Assembly (NCBI GenBank): GCA_904501715.1
Contig: CAJGCD010000027.1
Location: 1 to 19,935, forward strand
Direction of reading: 5' to 3'
From: an uncultured Clostridia bacterium
Lineage (GTDB): Bacteria; Bacillota; Clostridia; Oscillospirales; CAG-272
Length of the DNA: 19,935 nt
Below the pieces are notes generated by a model. It did not search any database and was not told the DNA's origin. It worked only from the letters and a program-made list of their open reading frames with translations. Position numbers and translations under genes: made by a program. Within the stretch, counting starts at the first letter, position 1, and each line of letters opens with the position of its first letter. Below, in pieces: positions 8,052 through 16,189 of the stretch.

Positions 8052-9005
8052 TTAGTTCACCACATTAGTCGGGCATCCGTTTATAAAATTCTCTATATTT
8101 GACGCTACTATTGAAAGCAAGCGCTTTCTCGTTTCCAACGGTGCCCACGCGATGTGAGGCGTTATCGTTATATTTGGAGCGTTCAGAAGAACGCAGTCAG
8201 CGGGCATTGGCTCTGAGGTCAATACGTCTATGGCGGCTCCCGCGAGGTGCCCAAGGCTGAGTGCCTCGGCAAGAGCGCCTTCGTCTATAACTCCGCCGCG
8301 GGCAGTGTTTATAAAATACGCCCCTTTTTTCATTTTGGAAAATACCTGCCTGTCAAAGAGCCTTTGAGTGGCTTCCGTCAGGGGGCAGTGTACGGTTATA
8401 TAATCGCTTTGGGAGAGGAGCGTGTCAAAATCTACGAATTTCACACCCGCTGCCTCTTTTTTTGAGCGCGTGCAAGCGATTACCCTCATACGAAAGGCTT
8501 TTGCTATTTCGGCGACTCGGCTTCCGATTGCCCCATATCCCAAAATGCCCAGAGTCTTGCCCTCAAGCTCATAGGTAGGGCGTGAAAAGAAGCAAAACAG
8601 TCGCGAGCGTACCCATTCTCCGTCCTTTACGTCCCTGTCGTACTCGGATATCCTCGTGGCGTGATTGAGAATATATCCAAATACCTGCTGCGCCACAGAG
8701 GAGGTGGAATATGAGCCTGCGTTGCATACGCTCACACCCTTTTGACGGGCATAGGCTGTATCCACGTTATTATAGCCCGTTGCGAACAGAGCTACCAGCT
8801 TGAGATGCTTTGCGGCGTCAAGCTCTGCTTTACCTATAACCGTTTTATTGATTATAACAATATCCGCGTCCTTTATCCTCTCGGCGGTTTCATTGGGAGC
8901 GGTCTCGGCATAATACGTCACCGTGCCAAAACGCTCAAGTATGCTTAAATCAAGGTCTCCCGCGGAGACGGTTGAGCAATCTGTAAGTACAATGTTAAGC
9001 TTCAT
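8052..9005 (-). CDS. D-2-hydroxyacid dehydrogenase (glycerate dehydrogenase/hydroxypyruvate reductase-like)
   Basis: An NAD(P)-dependent D-2-hydroxyacid dehydrogenase of normal size (317 aa), interconverting a 2-oxoacid and the D-2-hydroxyacid in the cytoplasm. The Rossmann motif GILGYGAIGSR (around residues 152-162) is intact. So are the catalytic Arg236 in NTARGGVID, Glu265 in SEPMP and His284 in TPHIAW. The ATGYNNVD and FFSRPTYELEGKTLGI segments resemble glycerate dehydrogenases (HprA-like) more than phosphoglycerate or lactate dehydrogenases. No ACT or ASB regulatory domain is present. The substrate assignment is therefore tentative. It is a single-gene unit: an AAAGGA ribosome site, its own promoter, and a terminator shared with yhaN. 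Confidence 0.88.
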   Translation of the reverse strand: MKLNIVLTDCSTVSAGDLDLSILERFGTVTYYAETAPNETAERIKDADIVIINKTVIGKAELDAAKHLKLVALFATGYNNVDTAYARQKGVSVCNAGSYSTSSVAQQVFGYILNHATRISEYDRDVKDGEWVRSRLFCFFSRPTYELEGKTLGILGYGAIGSRVAEIAKAFRMRVIACTRSKKEAAGVKFVDFDTLLSQSDYITVHCPLTEATQRLFDRQVFSKMKKGAYFINTARGGVIDEGALAEALSLGHLAGAAIDVLTSEPMPADCVLLNAPNITITPHIAWAPLETRKRLLSIVASNIENFINGCPTNVVN

Positions 9006-9037
9006 CTCTATTTTATCCTTTGCTTTTCTTTTAGTTT

Positions 9038-9066
9038 ATTATATCATAAAGCTTGAATAAATGCAA
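9038..9066 (-). promoter_or_regulatory. Sigma-A-type promoter for the hydroxyacid dehydrogenase
   Basis: On the minus strand TTGCAT (9066-9061), a 17-bp spacer and TATAAT (9043-9038) lie 33 bp upstream of the ATG. The -35 abuts the T run of the preceding terminator. Confidence 0.8.
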
Positions 9067-9102
9067 CAAAAAAACTCCCCCGTTTCATTAAAAACGGGGG
9101 AG
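9067..9102 (-). terminator. Rho-independent terminator of the ABC transporter unit
   Basis: CTCCCCCGTTT (9075-9085) and AAACGGGGGAG (9092-9102) form an 11-bp GC-rich stem. Read on the minus strand it is followed by a run of seven T, giving a strong stop after the zinc-ribbon gene. Confidence 0.9.
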
Positions 9103-9109
9103 AGAAATT

Positions 9110-9517
9110 TTAGCCCTTTACCTTAAATCTGTTCTGGCATCTGGGGCAGATAACGAAATGTTTACCCTTTGATTTGGGTAATCTTAGTACTGCCTTACAC
9201 TTTGAGCACTTACGGTAAACGTGTGTCTTGCGGTCTCGAAATTTATTTCTGCGAAGCTTAAAAAAGCCACAAAATCTTTCGTTTTCACTTCGTCTTGCCG
9301 CTATATTTCTTGAGAACATTCTGAAAAACATCCATGCTGCCATAGCGGTAATGCTTATATAGTAGAAGAGAGAAAACCAAACAGAGTCAACAAAAAGCGA
9401 GATAACAGAGAAGAGGATTATCCAAATGACGTAGACCCAGAGCAGAACCTTGTTGAGGGTATCGGTTCCGTATCTCCCGTACATAAACCTATATAGCTTA
9501 TTTGTGAATTTACCCAT
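9110..9517 (-). CDS. Small membrane protein with C-terminal zinc ribbon (135 aa)
   Basis: The function is not recognised. The N-terminus is basic and aromatic, followed by two likely membrane helices (about residues 24-43 and 46-68) and a strongly basic region (residues 70-103). A four-cysteine zinc-ribbon-like module closes the protein: Cys104-x2-Cys107 and Cys124-x2-Cys127. An AAAGGA ribosome site lies 7 nt before the ATG. The gene begins 18 nt after the stop of the ABC transporter gene and shares its terminator, so the two are almost certainly co-transcribed. This suggests an accessory or regulatory partner of that transporter, but that is inferred only from position. The basic zinc ribbon would face the cytoplasm if the helices form a simple hairpin. 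Confidence 0.85.
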   Translation of the reverse strand: MGKFTNKLYRFMYGRYGTDTLNKVLLWVYVIWIILFSVISLFVDSVWFSLFYYISITAMAAWMFFRMFSRNIAARRSENERFCGFFKLRRNKFRDRKTHVYRKCSKCKAVLRLPKSKGKHFVICPRCQNRFKVKG

Positions 9518-9535
9518 TACAGTATCCTTTCCTGA

Positions 9536-12500
9536 TTATTCGGTACGCAGGGCGATAACGGGGTCCTTCTTGGATGCGCTCTTTGCGGGGATAAGTCCTG
9601 CGAGTATGGTGAGCAGCATGCTTATTATAACGAGAACTATTCCCGCTACCCAAGGAAGAACGGCTCTGATGTTAGAGAAGCCCGAAAGAGCTTGGATTAT
9701 AGCGTTGACGGGTATGCAGAGGAGTATGGTAAACGCTATTCCTATAAAGCCTGCTATAAGTCCGATAATAAAGGTTTCGGCATTGAATACGCGGGAGATA
9801 TCCTTCTTGGAAGCGCCGATAGCGCGGAGTATTCCTATTTCCTTAGTTCTTTCAAGAACCGAGATGTTGGTGATTATTCCTATCATTATGGAGGAAACCA
9901 CAAGGGAGATGGAAACGAAGGCTATGAGCACGTAGGATATAACGTCGATTATTATAGATACCGAGGACATCATAGTACCGATAAGGTCGGTATAATGAAG
10001 CTCATCCTCCTTATCCTCTACGCCGCTGTTGTAACTTGCGATAAATTCCTCAATTTTCTCCTTGGAATCGAAGTCCTTGGGATAGAAATTTATAGAAGCG
10101 GGAGAAGCCTTCTCGGTAGCTCCGAGAGCCTTCAGCGTGGAATCCAAGGTAGCATCTGTCTGAGGCGCCATCTGGTAAAGAGTTTCTTCTATCATAATGA
10201 AATTCTCGTCGTTTTCATCCAAGGTAGAGAGAACTCCAATGAACATTTCTTCGTTGAGCTGGAAGGTCTTAAGCTCCTCGGACATCTTGCCGTATAAAGT
10301 GTTCATAGCTTCAGTGCCCGCAAGCTGTATAAGCCCCGGAATGGGATTGGGTTGAATTGGCAGCCCCATAAGAGCAGGCATTACGTGTGACTGCAGGTCA
10401 AGAACGGGAAGAAGCCTTGAGAAATTATCAGGAGTCACGGTTATTCCGCCTGTTTGGGATGAAATAATTCCGCACAAGGTTTGGACCAACGTGGGGTTGT
10501 TTACATTAGCGCTCTTTATGATGGCATCGAGAACCGTTGCCTTGCCTTCCTCGGGGAATAGCATAAACATTGCGAGGAAGTTCTCGCCGTTTACTACAAG
10601 CTTTTCGGAAAGCTCGGGGGTGTTGAGTATCTGCTGGGTCATAAAGGCGTAGAACTGCTCCATTGTAGCGTCGTCTATCTTTTTGATAAGGTCCTTTATG
10701 GTGTCGGGGGTGTATTTTGTCTTTTCAAAGGGAATACCCGTAAGAACGTTTATTTTGGGTGTTTCCTTCTGCTGATTTATTACTTCGCTCTTTGCGTTTT
10801 CTTCAAGAATAAGGTCGGTAAGTCCCTTGGTGTAGCCGATAGCGCCAGATATAGAGGTTGCGGTAGCGTCTACTCTGGGCTTTATTATTCCCGAGATAGT
10901 CAGCTTTGTGGAGTTTTCCTTGACGAACTCCGCAAGTGCTTCTTCTGTCATATAATCTCTCATATCGCGCCAAACGGGATAGGTCTTTTCGCCATCTGTG
11001 TAGCTCGGAACAGAGTCGTTTTGCTCAAAGAAATCCTGAGTGGTCAGGAGATGGAAGTTCATACCGATAAAGTCATTTACCGAATAGGTCTCCATAGGCT
11101 TGTCAGTGTCCTCATCCTCCTCATCCTCCTTAGAGGGGTTCATAAGCTCGCTTACAAGCTCCTCAAGGTCGTCGTGGGGAAGTATTCCAAGCATATAAAG
11201 GGTAAGCTTGCTTATCTGCTGATTTCCGTTTACAACAAGAACTACCTCTGTGGGGGACTGAGGCCAAGTGCCTTCTACCAGCTGATACTGTTGGTCAAGA
11301 AGGTCCTGATTGTTTATCATTTCGGACATAACGTCCATTCCACCCATGCCTGAGGACTCCATCATTTTGCTGAGTCCTTCAAATTGCTCTCCCATATGCG
11401 AGAGCAGAGTAGCCATTCCAACCTTGATGCTTCCGTCAGAGTTATACACCTCAAGGTCGTAATCGTAGGTATACTGGATGTCGCTTACGTAATCCTTTAT
11501 GGAGTCGTAGTTTTCGTCCAGATGTACCTTAAATGCCTCAAGATTGTTCTTTACGGTGGAGGACATAGCCTGCATCATAGTGCCAAGAGAGTCCTCAACG
11601 TATATCTTGTCGGGTGCGGGCTCTTCCACGGGCTCTGATACCTGAGTCAGCGCTGAAAGCATTGCGGAGGTATCGGGAGTCTCCTTCTGAATAGTCAAGG
11701 GATAGGTGGAGAGGGTATCCTCCTGAACCTGGTCTATAAACAGCTGTATGCCGTTTGACAGAGAGAGCACCAGAGCGATACCTATAATTCCTATACTTCC
11801 CGCAAAGGAGGTAAGAATAGTTCTTCCTTTTTTTGTGAGAAGGTTTTTAAAGGACAGGGAGATAGCGGTCGCGAAAGACATAGAGGTCTTTTTTGCCGCT
11901 GCCTTTTTTGCCTTTTTATCCTTACTTTGCGCTATGAGAGCCGCTTGGTCCTTAGCTCTTGCCGCCTCGTACTCCTCCTTTGTTATAGGATTGGAGTCGT
12001 CGGTTACAAGGCCGTCGGAAAGACGGACTATTCTTGTTGAATACTGCTCAGCCAACTCGGGGTTGTGGGTTACCATGATAACCAGTCTGTCGTTTGCCAC
12101 TTCCTTGAGAAGCTCCATTATCTGTACGCTTGTGGCAGTGTCCAAAGCTCCCGTTGGCTCGTCCGCAAGAAGTATATCGGGGTTGTTTACAAGAGCTCTT
12201 GCGATAGCAACTCTCTGCATCTGACCGCCAGACATCTGGTTGGGCTTTTTGTGAAGCTGGTCGCCAAGACCTACCTTGTTCAGCGCTTCGATAGCCTTAG
12301 CCCTTCTTTCTGCCTTGGAAACACCCGAAAGAGTGAGGGCAAGCTCTACGTTGGCAAGCACCGTTTGGTGAGGGATAAGGTTGTAGCTTTGGAATACGAA
12401 GCCTATGGAGTGGTTTCTGTAAGTATCCCAATCACCGTCACGGAAAAATCTTGTGGACTTACCGTTTATGAAAAGGTCTCCCTCGGTGTATCTGTCCAGT

Positions 12501-12658
12501 CCTCCTATGATATTGAGGAGGGTAGTCTTTCCGCATCCCGAGGGACCGAGTATAGATACGAATTCATTTTCGCGGAAGCAAAGGTCCACACCCGCAAGGG
12601 CGGATACCACGTTGCCGCCTGTTTCGTATTTTTTGACTATACCGTTAAGTTCAAGCAT
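9536..12658 (-). CDS. MacB-like ABC transporter, fused ATPase and FtsX-type permease (1040 aa)
   Basis: One polypeptide carries both halves of a type VII (MacB/FtsX-like) system. The N-terminal ATPase (about residues 1-230) has Walker A GPSGCGKTT (38-46), Q-loop Gln90, signature MSGGQ (142-146) and Walker B ILLADE (162-167). A lysine/alanine-rich linker (about 240-260) leads to the first membrane helix near residue 285. A very long extracytoplasmic region (about 310-870) follows. The C-terminus has three membrane helices and the FtsX signature RTKEIGILRAIGASKKDI. Such systems move envelope substrates or drive extracellular machinery mechanically, and the substrate here is unknown. The start has AAAGGA 8 nt upstream. 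There is no adjacent two-component system of the BceRS type. The zinc-ribbon gene follows by 18 nt. Confidence 0.93.
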   Translation of the reverse strand: MLELNGIVKKYETGGNVVSALAGVDLCFRENEFVSILGPSGCGKTTLLNIIGGLDRYTEGDLFINGKSTRFFRDGDWDTYRNHSIGFVFQSYNLIPHQTVLANVELALTLSGVSKAERRAKAIEALNKVGLGDQLHKKPNQMSGGQMQRVAIARALVNNPDILLADEPTGALDTATSVQIMELLKEVANDRLVIMVTHNPELAEQYSTRIVRLSDGLVTDDSNPITKEEYEAARAKDQAALIAQSKDKKAKKAAAKKTSMSFATAISLSFKNLLTKKGRTILTSFAGSIGIIGIALVLSLSNGIQLFIDQVQEDTLSTYPLTIQKETPDTSAMLSALTQVSEPVEEPAPDKIYVEDSLGTMMQAMSSTVKNNLEAFKVHLDENYDSIKDYVSDIQYTYDYDLEVYNSDGSIKVGMATLLSHMGEQFEGLSKMMESSGMGGMDVMSEMINNQDLLDQQYQLVEGTWPQSPTEVVLVVNGNQQISKLTLYMLGILPHDDLEELVSELMNPSKEDEEDEDTDKPMETYSVNDFIGMNFHLLTTQDFFEQNDSVPSYTDGEKTYPVWRDMRDYMTEEALAEFVKENSTKLTISGIIKPRVDATATSISGAIGYTKGLTDLILEENAKSEVINQQKETPKINVLTGIPFEKTKYTPDTIKDLIKKIDDATMEQFYAFMTQQILNTPELSEKLVVNGENFLAMFMLFPEEGKATVLDAIIKSANVNNPTLVQTLCGIISSQTGGITVTPDNFSRLLPVLDLQSHVMPALMGLPIQPNPIPGLIQLAGTEAMNTLYGKMSEELKTFQLNEEMFIGVLSTLDENDENFIMIEETLYQMAPQTDATLDSTLKALGATEKASPASINFYPKDFDSKEKIEEFIASYNSGVEDKEDELHYTDLIGTMMSSVSIIIDVISYVLIAFVSISLVVSSIMIGIITNISVLERTKEIGILRAIGASKKDISRVFNAETFIIGLIAGFIGIAFTILLCIPVNAIIQALSGFSNIRAVLPWVAGIVLVIISMLLTILAGLIPAKSASKKDPVIALRTE

Positions 12659-12719
12659 TTATTTATTCCTTTCAACTGTGAGTTTCTTAAAAAGGCACAC
12701 CTATAATTTTATCGTATAG

Positions 12720-12747
12720 ATTATAATACTTTTTTTTTAACAAGAAA
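12720..12747 (-). promoter_or_regulatory. Probable promoter of the ABC transporter unit
   Basis: A perfect TATAAT lies on the minus strand at 12725-12720, in a very AT-rich stretch about 60 bp before the start codon. The best -35 is only TTTCTT (12747-12742, 16-bp spacer), so the exact promoter is uncertain. Confidence 0.5.
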
Positions 12748-12792
12748 TAAAGATAATCATAATTTTGTGTTAATAATTGTGTTGCTTATGTG

Positions 12793-12832
12793 AAAAAGCT
12801 TTCGGCTTTTGTCGAAGCCGAAAGCTTTTTTT
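12793..12832. terminator. Strong terminator after rpe
   Basis: AAAAAGCTTTCGGCTT (12793-12808) and AAGCCGAAAGCTTTTT (12815-12830) form a perfect 16-bp stem with a six-base loop, directly after the rpe stop codon. T runs occur on both strands. Confidence 0.93.
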
Positions 12833-13508
12833 AGATTGCGCTTCCGTAGGGGTACTGTGCCGCCTGTTCGCGCATTTTTTCTATTACCTTTTCGGGCGCG
12901 TCTGCCTTGAATATAGCAGACCCCGCAACTATGACGTTTGCGCCTGCCGACGTAAGGAGCTTAAGGTTATCCGCGCCTATTCCGCCGTCTACCTCAATAT
13001 CAATGTCAAGGCTGTTGGCTATTGCGTATTCACGCAGCTCCTTTACCTTGTCGAGGGTGTGAGGTATGAGCTTCTGACCGCCAAAGCCGGGTTCTACGGT
13101 CATAACGAGAACCATATCAAGCTCGGCAAGCATTGGAAAGAGAACGCTTGCGGGCGTGGCGGGCTTTATGGATACAGCGGCGCGTACGCCTTTTGAGTGT
13201 ATATATCTTACTACCGACAGCGGGTCATCACAGCTTTCATAATGAATAGTGATAATATCTGCCCCCGCGTCGCAAAAATCGTCTATATATCTCTGCGGCT
13301 CGGTTATCATAAGATGTACGTCGAATACCATATCGGTCTTGTTACGAAGTGCTTTTATTACAGGTGCTCCAAAGCTTATATTCGGTACGAATATACCGTC
13401 CATAACGTCAAGGTGCAGATATTCCGCTCCTGCCGATTCTACTTTTTTTACATCCTCTGCCAGCATTGAAAAATCTGCCGCAAGGACCGATGGTGAAATA
13501 ATAAACAT
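12831..13508 (-). CDS. rpe: Ribulose-phosphate 3-epimerase
   Basis: This enzyme interconverts ribulose-5-phosphate and xylulose-5-phosphate in the pentose phosphate pathway. At 225 aa it is full length, a TIM-barrel protein. The metal ligands are His32 and Asp34 in HLDVMDG and His65 in FDVHLM. The phosphate-binding segments VEPGFGGQ and EVDGGIG are present near residues 140 and 175. An AAGGAG ribosome site sits 6 nt before the ATG. It is separated from ispF by 181 bp, unlike the tightly packed genes upstream, so it may have its own (unidentified) promoter or be read through from the fhs cluster. RpiB, the next enzyme for the same substrate pool, is encoded in that cluster. Confidence 0.97.
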   Translation of the reverse strand: MFIISPSVLAADFSMLAEDVKKVESAGAEYLHLDVMDGIFVPNISFGAPVIKALRNKTDMVFDVHLMITEPQRYIDDFCDAGADIITIHYESCDDPLSVVRYIHSKGVRAAVSIKPATPASVLFPMLAELDMVLVMTVEPGFGGQKLIPHTLDKVKELREYAIANSLDIDIEVDGGIGADNLKLLTSAGANVIVAGSAIFKADAPEKVIEKMREQAAQYPYGSAI

Positions 13509-13576
13509 AAGTATCTCCTTGTGAAGCTTTTGAGTGTCGCATAAGCTGAGTCACTCATAAAATATTAAAGAAAACA

Positions 13577-13683
13577 AATGCTTTTAACGGGGAAAAGACG
13601 GAAATGAAAAGGACTCAAATGAATTATCCCTTGCAAAAGCATTGCGGAAGCAGAGACGGCGAAAGCTGTCTTTGCTTCTTTTT
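13577..13683 (+). ncRNA. Candidate small RNA with terminator, in the rpe-ispF gap
   Basis: On the plus strand AATGCTTTT (13577-13585) can pair with AAAAGCATT (13635-13643). A 14-bp hairpin then follows: GAAGCAGAGACGGC (13647-13660), a GAAA tetraloop, GCTGTCTTTGCTTC (13665-13678), and TTTTT. Two pairs are G-U on the plus-strand RNA but A-C mismatches on the minus strand. The GNRA loop and the T run also exist only in the plus orientation. No plus-strand gene precedes it, so a short independent RNA is plausible, with no clear promoter identified. It matches no RNA family I know. The rest of the 13509-13689 gap holds only the rpe ribosome site and a TGAGTG/CACTCA inverted repeat (13531-13557). 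Confidence 0.4.
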
Positions 13684-13689
13684 GGCGCG

Positions 13690-14163
13690 TCAGATGTTCT
13701 CAATAAGGCATACCGCGTGTGCGGCAATACCCAGCCCCTCACCCGAAAAGCCGAGTCCCTCCTCGGTAGTAGCCTTTACGCTTACAGCGTCTATATCCAT
13801 ATCAAGAGCAAAAGCTATCTTTTTTCTCATTTCCTTGATATAAGGAGCGAGCTTCGGTGCCTGCGCTATGACAGTGGCATCTATATTTACGGGGCGAAAT
13901 CCCGCCGTGTGCAGTCTTGTCCCTACCTTGCGAAGAAGCAAAAGACTGTCCGCGTTCTTATAGGACGCGTCGGTATCGGGGAAAAGGTGACCTATGTCGC
14001 CCAGAGCGGCAGCGCCGAGAAGGGCGTCGCTTATGGCGTGTAAAAGCACGTCGGCATCCGAATGTCCGAGAAGTCCCTTTTCGTAGGGTATCTCTACTCC
14101 GCCTATTACAAGCCGCCTGTTATCAACAAGACGGTGAACGTCGTATCCGTGACCTATTCTCAT
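13690..14163 (-). CDS. ispF: 2-C-methyl-D-erythritol 2,4-cyclodiphosphate synthase
   Basis: IspF cyclises the CDP-linked intermediate to MEcPP in the MEP isoprenoid pathway. The 157-aa protein is full length. Metal ligands Asp8, His10 (GYDVHRL) and His42 ([10 protein letters not shown]) are present, as are [10 protein letters not shown] and the C-terminal [21 protein letters not shown] motif. The start overlaps the ispD stop by 4 nt (ATGA), with a GAGG ribosome site inside ispD, so the two are translationally coupled. IspD and IspF are often neighbours or fused. Here they are separate proteins. Confidence 0.98.
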   Translation of the reverse strand: MRIGHGYDVHRLVDNRRLVIGGVEIPYEKGLLGHSDADVLLHAISDALLGAAALGDIGHLFPDTDASYKNADSLLLLRKVGTRLHTAGFRPVNIDATVIAQAPKLAPYIKEMRKKIAFALDMDIDAVSVKATTEEGLGFSGEGLGIAAHAVCLIENI

Positions 14164-14948
14164 TGCTCTTCCTCTTTGACAGTATCAAAGTATTCCATAT
14201 CCGCGGAACGCTTTTTCAGTATGCCCTCGGCTACTGCCATGTCCTCGTAATTCGTTATTTTGATATTTTGTGAGCCGCACTCTACAAGACGTATTGGGTG
14301 TCCGACAAATTCCACAAGAGAGTTGTCATCGGTTCCCTCAAAGCCCTTCTTAAGAGCGGTATATGCCGCCGCGCGGTAAAGCTTTGTGCGGAACACCTGA
14401 GGCGTTTGTGCTGACCATACTGTATCTCTGTCAACCGTTTTATCGATAAAGCCCTTTTTATCAGCTATCTTTACAGTATCGGTGGAGCGGTGAGCTGCCG
14501 TAGCCGCTTTGTACTTGTATGCCGCACGGCATACGTCCTTTATCTGCTCGGGGAGAATAAGGCATCTTGCACCGTCAGCGATAGCGACGAATTTAGAGCG
14601 GTCGTCTATGGCTTCAAGCCCTTTCAGAACCGACTCCTGACGGGTATGTCCGCCTGTAACTATTTTAGTTACCTTTGTGATTGAATGCTCCTTGCAGACA
14701 CTGTGCCAAAAGGGTATCTCGTCGGGTCGGGCAACTATTATTATTTCGTGTATACAGTCGGTGTGCTCGTAAGCTAAGAGCGTGCGCACAAGCACAGGAG
14801 TGCCGCAAAGCTCTGTCATCTGCTTTGTTACGCTTCCTCCGAAGCGCTCGGAAAGACCTGCCGCCGCGATTATTGCGGAAGTGAAATTTTTAGGGTTTGG
14901 TGAGCCTGATATGGCACGGAGAACGCCTACTATTTTTTTAACGCACAA
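14160..14948 (-). CDS. ispD: 2-C-methyl-D-erythritol 4-phosphate cytidylyltransferase
   Basis: IspD transfers CMP from CTP to MEP, the third step of the MEP pathway. The CTP-binding loop [15 protein letters not shown], then TKQ, is at about residues 24-42. The family segments ADGARCL and [12 protein letters not shown] are also present. I place the start at the TTG codon at 14948 because AAGGAGG (14963-14957) sits exactly 8 nt before it and no ATG or GTG is available in frame near the domain start. This gives 262 aa, with about 22 residues ahead of the conserved domain, longer than usual. It is followed by ispF with a 4-nt overlap and preceded by rpiB with a 31-nt gap. Confidence 0.95.
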   Translation of the reverse strand: MCVKKIVGVLRAISGSPNPKNFTSAIIAAAGLSERFGGSVTKQMTELCGTPVLVRTLLAYEHTDCIHEIIIVARPDEIPFWHSVCKEHSITKVTKIVTGGHTRQESVLKGLEAIDDRSKFVAIADGARCLILPEQIKDVCRAAYKYKAATAAHRSTDTVKIADKKGFIDKTVDRDTVWSAQTPQVFRTKLYRAAAYTALKKGFEGTDDNSLVEFVGHPIRLVECGSQNIKITNYEDMAVAEGILKKRSADMEYFDTVKEEEQ

Positions 14949-14979
14949 GGTGTTTTCCTCCTTTTTGATTTGTGGAGTG

Positions 14980-15432
14980 TCAATCGAGCTTTCCTTCCTC
15001 GATATCCTTAAGCATAGCTACGCGGGTAACGTGATTTCCGCTGTTCATATATTCGGCATTCACAAAGGCGTCAACAAGGTCAAGAGCAAGACCTACGCCT
15101 ACAACTCTTTCACCGATGCAAAGGATATTTGCGTCGTTATGCTCTCTGGTAAGTCTTGCGGAGAATGTGTCGGAGCAGCAAGCGGCGCGTATACCGTCGT
15201 GCTTGTTAGCCGCCATGGACATACCTATACCCGTTCCGCATATAAGTATTCCAAGCTCGCATTCACCGCCCAGTATCTTTTTGCATGCGGCGTGAGCATA
15301 AACGGGGTAATGACAGCTGTCGGTAGAAAAGGTTCCTACCTCTACGACCTCGTGTCCCTTTTCCTTAAGGTGAGCTATTACCTTATCCTTTATGTTGAAT
15401 CCTGCGTGGTCGCAACCGATAACTATTTTCAT
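14980..15432 (-). CDS. rpiB: Ribose-5-phosphate isomerase B
   Basis: This enzyme interconverts ribose-5-phosphate and ribulose-5-phosphate. Motifs are GCDHAGF at the N-terminus (Asp8, His9), the catalytic Cys65 in ICGTGIGMSMAANK and His98 in REHNDANIL, typical of RpiB/LacAB sugar isomerases. The start is set at ATG 15432, with AAAGGA 9 nt upstream, giving 150 aa, the normal size. An in-frame extension to 15495 would overlap tsaB with a lysine/asparagine-rich tail that no homologue is expected to have. With rpe it supplies the non-oxidative pentose phosphate interconversions. A role on allose-6-phosphate is possible but not suggested by the neighbours. Confidence 0.95.
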   Translation of the reverse strand: MKIVIGCDHAGFNIKDKVIAHLKEKGHEVVEVGTFSTDSCHYPVYAHAACKKILGGECELGILICGTGIGMSMAANKHDGIRAACCSDTFSARLTREHNDANILCIGERVVGVGLALDLVDAFVNAEYMNSGNHVTRVAMLKDIEEGKLD

Positions 15433-15448
15433 TTTTTTCAGTCCTTTC

Positions 15449-16162
15449 TTATTGTTCCTTTTCTGCTTGGAGTTGGAGTTTTTGCTCCCGCTCACGTTCT
15501 GCCTGTGATGGGCGCAGATAATTTACCCCTAACTCCGAGTCGGTGGAAAAATCTCCGTTTTGATAGCTCTTCAGCGCTACCGCGGCAACAGATGCCGCCG
15601 ATTGAAGCCTGAGCCGCTGAGGGACGAAGCGAAGCGAGGTTTTGTTAAATCCCTTTTCGGTTATTTCATATCCGTCTCCGCACAGACATACCTCTTCGCC
15701 GTAGGCTGTTAAAAGCTCGTCCAGCTCGCTTATTGCAAGTGCGGAATCGGGCATGAGCCTTGTCAGCGTTTTTCCGTCAGAGCGGAAGAGCGCGGTATAT
15801 ACCTGTGAGCGTCTTGCGTTCATTACGGGACATATAAGCCCCTTGTGCATTGAGAGATTATGGGCTATTGCTTCAAGGGTAGACACCTCAACGCAGGGCT
15901 TTTTTGTCCCGAAGGCAAGACCCTTGAGCGTTGCCGCTCCTATGCGTACTCCCGTAAAGGAGCCCGGGCCCGCCGATACCGCAAACAGGTCGATGTCCTT
16001 GGGAGTTATGCCAAAAAATCCAAGAATACTTTCAACCATTGGCAGAATGGTTTCGCTGTGGGTATTCCCGTTGTTGAGAGTATATTCCGCAAGGAGCTTT
16101 TCATCCTCACAGAGAGCTACCGAGGCAACGAGAGCTGAGCTGTCCAGCGCAAGTATTTTCAT
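15449..16162 (-). CDS. tsaB: tRNA threonylcarbamoyladenosine biosynthesis protein TsaB
   Basis: TsaB is the non-catalytic ASKHA-fold partner of TsaD and TsaE in the complex that installs t6A37 on ANN-decoding tRNAs. The N-terminal MKILALDSS phosphate-1-like strand, the NTHSETILPM segment and the hallmark SAGPGSFTGVRIG (around residues 65-77) are all present. At 237 aa it has the usual length. AAAGGAG lies about 12 nt before the ATG. It sits directly downstream of tsaE (27-nt gap). The other subunit, tsaD, and the TsaC/Sua5 enzyme are not in the window. Confidence 0.96.
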   Translation of the reverse strand: MKILALDSSALVASVALCEDEKLLAEYTLNNGNTHSETILPMVESILGFFGITPKDIDLFAVSAGPGSFTGVRIGAATLKGLAFGTKKPCVEVSTLEAIAHNLSMHKGLICPVMNARRSQVYTALFRSDGKTLTRLMPDSALAISELDELLTAYGEEVCLCGDGYEITEKGFNKTSLRFVPQRLRLQSAASVAAVALKSYQNGDFSTDSELGVNYLRPSQAEREREQKLQLQAEKEQ

Positions 16163-16189
16163 TTTGCTTCTGCGCTCCTTTCTTGCTGT

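Noticed and set aside
13604..13843. Plus-strand frame of 79 codons with an AAAGGA-like site before an ATG at 13619
   Set aside because: It runs through the terminator hairpin and then antisense into ispF, so it is unlikely to be a gene. The structure is better read as RNA.
15433..15495. N-terminal extension of rpiB
   Set aside because: The extra 21 residues are lysine/asparagine-rich and overlap tsaB. The ATG at 15432 has a ribosome site and gives the normal family length.
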